Positions 7,701 to 11,575 of a stretch of 11,575 nucleotides of DNA are shown here, one piece after another. Source of the DNA: Euryarchaeota archaeon UBA111. GTDB taxonomy: Archaea > Thermoplasmatota > Poseidoniia > Poseidoniales > Poseidoniaceae. Each line of letters begins with the position of its first letter. The first letter of the stretch is position 1. The position numbers and the translations under genes are program-made. The notes below the pieces were generated by a model. The model had not been told where the DNA came from. It was given only the letters and a program-made list of their open reading frames with translations, and searched no databases. Where the stretch lies: assembly GCA_002506025.1 (NCBI GenBank), contig DAWS01000011.1:5111-16685 (forward strand), read 5' to 3'.

Positions 7701-8289
7701 AGGTATCTTCTGTGACCGCAGCATAAATCGTTACGGTCTTTGAACCAGAGCCTGTGTAGGATGCGGTGATGTCGATATCCATCATGTTGCCGTTCTCTGA
7801 TTGGAAAACTGTTATCGAGTAATCAGCGGCATTGGCATCCATATTACCTCCGTTCTGATAGAAATTTGCGGTATTTGTGTTGCTGGTGTAATATGAACTG
7901 CTAGAGGTTGCGTCACCCCAAACCATGGTTGGATAGTAACTTGGGTTGATATGGGCTCTGCGGTTGATTGGACCGTCATTTGGCCAACCACTGGATGCTG
8001 ATTCATAGAATGAGATGTAGGTGTAATCTTCTGACTGGCTACCACCGCCGCCATTGGTCACATAGAGGTCATGCATGGCATTGGATGCACCGTGGCATGG
8101 ACCGCACCAATGAGCACCAACATACTCATTAAAGACTGTATGACCGGGAGACTGCGCTTTACTAACCGTAGTTTCATCATCTAGATGTGATTGAGGTAAA
8201 TTCGTGTTCTCTGCTACAATAGTCAATGCGATACTGCCAAGAAACAGCGCAACAATCGTAAGCGAAATTGACTTGTGATACAACTTCAT
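4774..8289 (-). CDS. Giant secreted, membrane-anchored protein: Omp28-like thioredoxin fold, Ig/cadherin-like repeats, TM helix, Q/P/H-rich cytoplasmic tail
   Basis: This protein has 1171 residues from ATG 8287-8289. A frame extension to 8370 adds 27 residues ahead of the signal peptide and swallows the TATA box, so it is rejected. Residues 1-26 are a signal peptide ending near LTIVA. Residues 50-150 form a thioredoxin-like domain: FNEYVGAHWCGPCHGA holds the CxxC (C62/C65) and YYPT near P120 suits the cis-Pro loop. HHVFRQWLLNG (209-219) matches the companion domain of Omp28-like proteins. A CARDB-like domain (about 286-400), an Ig-like domain (407-520) and three cadherin-like modules (530-625, 628-728, 730-823, the third beginning after NDAP) follow. 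Then come a helical stretch (964-1010), a TM helix (1039-1060), RGRG, and a cytoplasmic tail rich in Gln, Pro and His ending in GWSMAQWEYYGQQYL. All ten cysteines fall into close or plausible pairs outside the cell (62/65, 535/588, 710/716, 875/881, 1012/1019). The likely role is an envelope thiol oxidoreductase or adhesin-like surface protein; the substrate is unknown. It precedes lonB and diverges from trmI. Confidence 0.85.
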   Translation of the reverse strand: MKLYHKSISLTIVALFLGSIALTIVAENTNLPQSHLDDETTVSKAQSPGHTVFNEYVGAHWCGPCHGASNAMHDLYVTNGGGGSQSEDYTYISFYESASSGWPNDGPINRRAHINPSYYPTMVWGDATSSSSYYTSNTNTANFYQNGGNMDANAADYSITVFQSENGNMMDIDITASYTGSGSKTVTIYAAVTEDTSPESYDGGGPNPHHVFRQWLLNGMGNGFESVTLSAGNPVTKSWSMPISIVRPGGGHSAADNFLTVAALLDGDHTTHRSVLAAGDSHMGPKMDLAVSGVSLTNPASADGYVRGDQITVSASAVNVGGLDYSGGGNLEIIYMDGNNPIVVSSKQLTNIPVQGTMSHSASVDTSSLPTNAWSTGFGARLSGLSGDGSSRNNVAVEDFSHDRPPVAKQATVSGDNVIERGSIFTVVAKGGADDYVDTIQSMTFELEVSPAGMNLWDGSIDSGGETIVNEGTSNEGREYTMTPSLTMPSGTYDLRSKTIDGRGQASDWRVTPNAFSLANGIPQVTPEPVPTVTCDVETEVDMTPHISDPETPLYDLIIDSDSPYFVSWNPLSSSITVNFAFSELQGCPIGQKSMLVTVDDGGDYGNQGNLPYGTLKFNVIENGQPRWLGLPTQTIDEQGSDSDGTLRLQPYITDTTPDGQPSSSSALSFAIVSETNPGIISSQIINGVLGFETIGTDSEGQTTLTIRACDTDMECSDQTIVINIRPINDAPVVDMSAFDGLRIKAGAESSIDLASLVSDVDNDNSELTLIVTSPDESGGAQYNRQTGMLKLKFNEIGFKNVVIKVVDLYSSSEYTAVIEVYDSDIFTIAKSPDEPGFMVVEATNLYVGMLPYVNFYLAEDAPLFTSIEVTWQTCSADGVCDGIWVYDLDMTKSSTGWETAMNIPVVGDLTGENLARGDSYNYGDYFKVRMSGVDSLNNNYKTPPQMAPKWVVTQEVPPAAELSDEMVESYAEVLRSQIASIEEQLAQSTDGDDADLQLQLVDTEFKLEMVCQDPRVVCTEEQTSSTVTDSGDSNSNTMMIMGIVAVIIIGALLGGMFLLRGRGEDELQGFQWADTTLPARDAVANSMYGGTQQIFQQPLQPQYHPQQYHQPHQPQPYVAPQPVAQPAPPQNIPQPQMHRGPPLPPGGLPSGWSMAQWEYYGQQYLDRLEK
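4846..5016 (-). repeat. Low-complexity Gln/Pro/His-coding tract
   Basis: This tract codes for about 57 residues of the cytoplasmic tail (about 1092-1148) of the surface protein, dominated by CAG/CAA, CCA and CAC codons with QP and HQP repeats. It is likely disordered. The biased composition also produces several spurious open frames on both strands here. Repeats of this kind may vary in length between strains. Confidence 0.6.
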
Positions 8290-8325
8290 GCTTGTTCCTA
8301 GTCTTAGGCAGTATATCAAACCCTC

Positions 8326-8331
8326 TATAAA
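8326..8331 (-). promoter_or_regulatory. TATA-box TTTATA of the large secreted-protein gene
   Basis: The minus strand reads AATAAACCATTTATAGAGG. The TTTATA is centred about 40 bp ahead of ATG 8289, predicting initiation near 8302 and a leader of about 13 nt. That leader carries AGGA (8296-8299) six bases before the ATG. Both signals support the start at 8289 rather than the longer frame. Confidence 0.6.
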
Positions 8332-8370
8332 TGGTTTATTTTGGCCGATTATCAATCTGTTAAGTAGCAA

Positions 8371-8376
8371 TTAAAT
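8371..8376 (+). promoter_or_regulatory. TATA box TTAAAT (with BRE-like AGCAA) for leaderless trmI
   Basis: AGCAA (8366-8370) directly followed by TTAAAT resembles an archaeal BRE plus TATA box. The box centre is about 26 bp before ATG 8400, the usual distance to a transcription start, and no Shine-Dalgarno precedes the ATG. The transcript is therefore probably leaderless. The box is about 45 bp from the divergent TATA of the surface-protein gene, within the same 110-bp intergenic region. Confidence 0.6.
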
Positions 8377-8399
8377 CTAAGTGACCTCAGCGTTATTTT

Positions 8400-9185
8400 A
8401 TGACTACAACTGAGTGGGTTGTTCTGGAAGAAGATGGGGGTAAAACCTACCTAGTGGACCTAGTTGATGAAGTAATCAAAATCAAGGGACTCGGCGTGTT
8501 TAATCCAATGGGTGAACTTGGTGGGAAAAATGTTGGCGATAAGGTGACTATTGGACAAAAAAGTTTGATAAAGTTGAGTCCTAGATTACCTGAAATCTAT
8601 CGCAGCATGAAAAGAAGAGCTCAAACTATTTCCTCCAAAGATGCGGGAATTTTCATCACTCGGCTAGGCATTGGGCCAGGAGATATTGTTGTTGAGGCAG
8701 GTTTAGGAAGTGGCGGTCTCTCACTACATCTCGCCCGAGTATTAGGTAATTCAGGAGTCTTGATAACAGTAGAATCCAGAGATGAGCATGCTGAGGTTGG
8801 TCTTGGGAATTTGGCGAGAGCAAAAGACTGCCTACAAGAATTCCCCCTCCACCATCACATCTCCGGAGACATTGCTAACGTGAGCATGGAGATCAGTAAA
8901 ATATCCGAACAAGTAGATGCTATAATTCTAGATTTACCTGACCATGAGCCAGCGATAAATGCTGTAGCACAATTGCTTGCCGATGGTGGCAGAATCGCCT
9001 GCTATTGCCCGGTGACAAGCCAAATAGAACGGGCTTGGGAGGCTTGTGAAACTAACGGCCTAAAAGTGGAGTGGGCTGGCGAGATTATCGAGCGACAATG
9101 GGGTCGAGCCTCAAAAGGCGGTATTCGACCAGTGAATGGGCCATTTGGGCATACTGCCTTTTTACTGATTGCTCACAAACGCTGA
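8400..9185 (+). CDS. trmI: tRNA (adenine-N1)-methyltransferase TrmI (m1A57/m1A58)
   Basis: This protein of 261 residues is the usual length for archaeal TrmI. It uses S-adenosylmethionine to methylate N1 of adenine 58 in the T-loop of tRNA; archaeal homologues can also modify A57, and the enzymes act as tetramers. An N-terminal beta domain (1-60) precedes RRAQTISSKDAGIFI (72-86), the family's R-x-x-Q-x-I-x-x-K-D-A-G motif. SAM motif I is VVEAGLGSGGLS (97-108), and the acidic end of strand 2 is E125 in TVESRDE. LDLPD (177-181) is the catalytic-region motif containing D178. A C-terminal RP and GHTAFL (250-255) match the conserved RP...GHTgFL end. The residue after LDLPD is His where many homologues have Pro-Trp, a mild deviation. 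The start has a TATA box 26 bp upstream and no ribosome site. The gene diverges from the giant thioredoxin-fold protein and abuts the end of the next surface-protein gene. Confidence 0.92.
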   Translation: MTTTEWVVLEEDGGKTYLVDLVDEVIKIKGLGVFNPMGELGGKNVGDKVTIGQKSLIKLSPRLPEIYRSMKRRAQTISSKDAGIFITRLGIGPGDIVVEAGLGSGGLSLHLARVLGNSGVLITVESRDEHAEVGLGNLARAKDCLQEFPLHHHISGDIANVSMEISKISEQVDAIILDLPDHEPAINAVAQLLADGGRIACYCPVTSQIERAWEACETNGLKVEWAGEIIERQWGRASKGGIRPVNGPFGHTAFLLIAHKR

Positions 9186-11575
9186 TTAGAACTTTTGATT
9201 CTCTACAACTCTAATCTTTTTGTCACACTGTGGGCAGGAAAATTTGAACGGTGGAGTACTACCTCTAGGCACGCCAAGTTTTGCTTCACAGAACGGACAG
9301 ATAACCTTGTTATCGGGCGTCATACGACATTCGTTGGATTTTAGTTTGTGAGCAGTAACGGTCTTTTCTTCCTTTTTCTTCGGTTTCTTATCCGGTTTAT
9401 CCGTTGCACCACCATCGCCTGCTTGTTCAACTGTGGCTGCCACTGAGGCAAGTTTCCTGCGTTTGCGAAGCGTGTTCATCAATACCAACAATAACACTGC
9501 TAATGCCCATCCACCAAACATAATTGAGACGGTTTGTTGTTCATCGAATTGAATGCCAAATGGCAACTCTACACCATTTGGAGGGAGTTCGGGGCCATCG
9601 ACTGTTATCGCAAGTTGATTGGTTGAATTTTGCGGATACGTTATACCACCAATTTCGATTGATGCAGAAATTTCTAATAGCGCACTCTCAGATTCAGAAA
9701 TTCTAGAATTTATGAGCAGTTTAAATTCCGTAGATTGACCGTTGCTCAGGATAAATTGGTTTGATTCAGTTTCCGAGCCTGAAGGAGTAATTATCACATC
9801 AAACAACGATTCATCAATTCCGAGGAGCATTATGTTCCCATTTATTGGTGCATTAGCAAGGTTCCGTACTGTAACAGTTGTCGAGGAACCGCCGGATGAA
9901 GCCATTTCAAGAGTTTCATCGGCGAATGAAATTTCTGCGATCGCGTCACTATTCCAGTTTGGTTCAACTGTGTAGAATTCAACAACTTCTAAGACATAGT
10001 CACTGCGTGCGTTGCTAGTTACTCTGAAGGTGAATGATGAGAGTCCAGCATCCTCATCTGGATCAACAACACAATTCCATGAATAGGCTTGTGACGATGT
10101 GCCAGCCGAAAGAGAAAATATTTCTGATAGGTCACAGTCCTCACCAATGGTCGTCAAAGTGAACTGGTCCTCTCCCGTCCCTGTGTTTGTTACAACAACA
10201 TCACCGGCAATTGTTTCTCCTGGCTTGGCACTATCATCAGCAGATAATATTGTTATTTCTGCACTGGCTTGAATCGGTAGAATCTTGAATCCTATCCCAG
10301 ATGAGACTGTGTCGTCATTAGATGATGTTACTAAGATGTTGACATCACATCCGCTTGAAGGTGCTCCAGCAGCTCGTTCTCTGACAGTAATAGTAACCGC
10401 TTGTGTTGATGACGGTTCAAGATTCACTGAGGTAGTAGATAGCGCAGTATCAAACCATATTGTTGCATTGTTATTACCTTCCTCAAAATCAAGCGATACA
10501 AAGAAAGTATCTGAGGCAGACCCCAGGTTTGTCACTTCAAAGGTGTAGGTTACTTCAGATATTGGACCGGCAGCGATGTTATTGTTAATTGAATTCACTG
10601 TCAAACCAACACTGTCTGCAACCTGCAACTCTAGATTCAATGATTGAGAGTAATCGGCTGAAGAATATGATACAACAATTGGATAGGCTCCCGATTGGGC
10701 GGTTGAAATCATACTAACGCCCATAGTCACACTCAATGTATTGCCGGCGTTTAGGTCGACCTCTACATCTGAGAATGTGACTTCAGCTCCAGTCGGTAGA
10801 CCGGATACAGAGGCACTCAATATCAAGTCCATTGTACCTGTATTGTCTAAATCCAATACAACATCTACAGATTCGCCCGGTTTAGTAGAAATTCTACCGT
10901 CGAGTGGCCCGGTTAGACTGAAATCAGCAACCGGTTGAACATCAAAGCCAACTGTTACTGAACTAGATGACGAGGCATAGTTGACAGAAAATGTCTGGTC
11001 GAACAATCCGACAACACCAGTCGCTACATCTGTAGCGACGGACCAAACACCTACTCCACCAGCTGTTACGTTAACTCCAGATTCGCTGGTTATTGAGGTT
11101 TGCAAAGGCGAGCCATCGGCAACATCTAGGTAGAATTCAACCGTCTCGCTACCGTTATTGTAGATTCTAATCTCGTATTGTTCTGGAGACTGCGGAGTCA
11201 ATTCAATAGCGCCTGTGGATGGATAGTATAATTCGAAACTCACCAATTCATCAATGTCAACGCTGAAGGTAAAAGCATCTGGATCATATGTGTAGTCTCC
11301 ATGCATGCCTTCTCCATCCAATGAAACCACACACTCATCGGCTTTGGTTGCGCTCGCATCTACCTCTAAACTAAAGCCAACATTAGCAGAATTACCCGGA
11401 GCTAATCCTGTGGTTTGAGCATCAATAAGTTGTCCGACACAAGGGCCTGAGTCGACCGATAACTCCCAGTTTAGATCTAGTTCGGAATTGCCGGTATTGG
11501 TGACCTGCACGTTTGTCGTGGTAATTTGACCCGGAATAAAGTCTGCTGATTGGTCCAAAAATGAGTAGCTGAGGT
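9186..11575 (-). CDS. Large surface protein with NEW3/CARDB-like repeats, TM helix and cytoplasmic zinc ribbon; 5' end outside window
   Basis: The frame is open to the right edge. The apparent start at 11558 is a TTG within sequence reading LSYSFLDQSADF, so the true N-terminus and presumed signal peptide lie outside. At least 795 residues are visible; numbering here counts that TTG as 1. The ectodomain is a series of about six beta-sandwich modules of roughly 100 residues. They carry recurring NTG/NNG/NLG turns after alternating hydrophobics, for example VQVTNTGNSELDL (17-29), VLDLDNTGTMDL (234-245), FEVTNLGSASDTF (340-352) and VVVTNTGTGEDQF (454-466), typical of NEW3/CARDB domains. A membrane helix (about 676-696) is followed by RKRRK, a Lys/Asp/Glu-rich linker (710-740) and a zinc ribbon with CPFC (754-757) and CPQC (775-778); C744 is an extra cysteine. 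The topology is outside-in. The function is unknown; an S-layer-associated, adhesive or sensory role is possible. The stop TAA directly abuts the trmI stop on the other strand, leaving no room for a separate terminator. Confidence 0.85.
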   Translation of the reverse strand, partial: LSYSFLDQSADFIPGQITTTNVQVTNTGNSELDLNWELSVDSGPCVGQLIDAQTTGLAPGNSANVGFSLEVDASATKADECVVSLDGEGMHGDYTYDPDAFTFSVDIDELVSFELYYPSTGAIELTPQSPEQYEIRIYNNGSETVEFYLDVADGSPLQTSITSESGVNVTAGGVGVWSVATDVATGVVGLFDQTFSVNYASSSSSVTVGFDVQPVADFSLTGPLDGRISTKPGESVDVVLDLDNTGTMDLILSASVSGLPTGAEVTFSDVEVDLNAGNTLSVTMGVSMISTAQSGAYPIVVSYSSADYSQSLNLELQVADSVGLTVNSINNNIAAGPISEVTYTFEVTNLGSASDTFFVSLDFEEGNNNATIWFDTALSTTSVNLEPSSTQAVTITVRERAAGAPSSGCDVNILVTSSNDDTVSSGIGFKILPIQASAEITILSADDSAKPGETIAGDVVVTNTGTGEDQFTLTTIGEDCDLSEIFSLSAGTSSQAYSWNCVVDPDEDAGLSSFTFRVTSNARSDYVLEVVEFYTVEPNWNSDAIAEISFADETLEMASSGGSSTTVTVRNLANAPINGNIMLLGIDESLFDVIITPSGSETESNQFILSNGQSTEFKLLINSRISESESALLEISASIEIGGITYPQNSTNQLAITVDGPELPPNGVELPFGIQFDEQQTVSIMFGGWALAVLLLVLMNTLRKRRKLASVAATVEQAGDGGATDKPDKKPKKKEEKTVTAHKLKSNECRMTPDNKVICPFCEAKLGVPRGSTPPFKFSCPQCDKKIRVVENQKF

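Noticed and set aside
8290..8370. 27-residue N-terminal extension of the secreted protein
   Set aside because: It would place the TATA box inside the coding region and bury the signal peptide. ATG 8289 has AGGA at a good distance.
11556..11558. TTG at 11558 as a true start of the right-hand surface protein
   Set aside because: The frame stays open to the window edge, there is no signal peptide after this codon, and the sequence is already inside a beta-sandwich module.
1..11575. CRISPR arrays, tRNA or rRNA genes, insertion sequences, defence or phage genes
   Set aside because: No regularly spaced repeats, cloverleaf-like segments, transposase or integrase motifs were seen on reading both strands. 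A covariance-model scan would be the decisive check.

Overview
The window reads as a piece of a marine planktonic euryarchaeal chromosome. The best guess is Marine Group II (Candidatus Poseidoniales) or a close relative within the Thermoplasmatota. This rests on gene content rather than any database search: a membrane-anchored archaeal-type LonB, a UPF0147 protein, an archaeal aspartate-type prepilin peptidase, TATA-like boxes about 26 bp ahead of starts, leaderless-looking genes, and very large Ser/Thr/Asp-rich surface proteins with one C-terminal membrane helix. Base composition looks moderately AT-rich. No tRNA, rRNA, CRISPR array, insertion sequence or phage gene was seen, and no gene-free stretch exceeds about 110 bp.

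Layout from left to right. (1) A 3'-truncated prepilin/preflagellin peptidase on the minus strand (1-941). (2) A divergent UPF0147 gene on the plus strand (1017-1283). (3) A minus-strand series of three genes, transcribed right to left. It begins with a 1171-residue secreted protein with an Omp28-like thioredoxin fold and Ig/cadherin-like modules (4774-8289). LonB protease (2689-4713) follows after 60 bp. A DHA1-type MFS exporter (1278-2627) follows after about 50-60 bp more, and its 3' end overlaps the UPF0147 gene by 6 bp. (4) A divergent plus-strand tRNA (adenine-N1)-methyltransferase, TrmI (8400-9185), apparently leaderless. (5) A second giant surface protein on the minus strand (9186-11575, 5' end outside the window). 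It is built of NEW3/CARDB-like beta-sandwich repeats, a membrane helix, a Lys-rich linker and a cytoplasmic zinc ribbon. It abuts trmI end to end with no spacer.

The unifying theme is the cell envelope: a prepilin peptidase, a membrane-tethered quality-control protease, an exporter and two single-span surface proteins. Both surface proteins carry a distinct cytoplasmic C-terminal module, a Q/P/H-rich tail ending in a Trp/Tyr-rich motif in one and a zinc ribbon in the other. UPF0147 and TrmI look like housekeeping genes set between them. I see no defence island or mobile system. The points most worth follow-up are the surface-protein architectures, the cytoplasmic end-modules, and the unusually wide spacing of the two catalytic aspartates in the prepilin peptidase.
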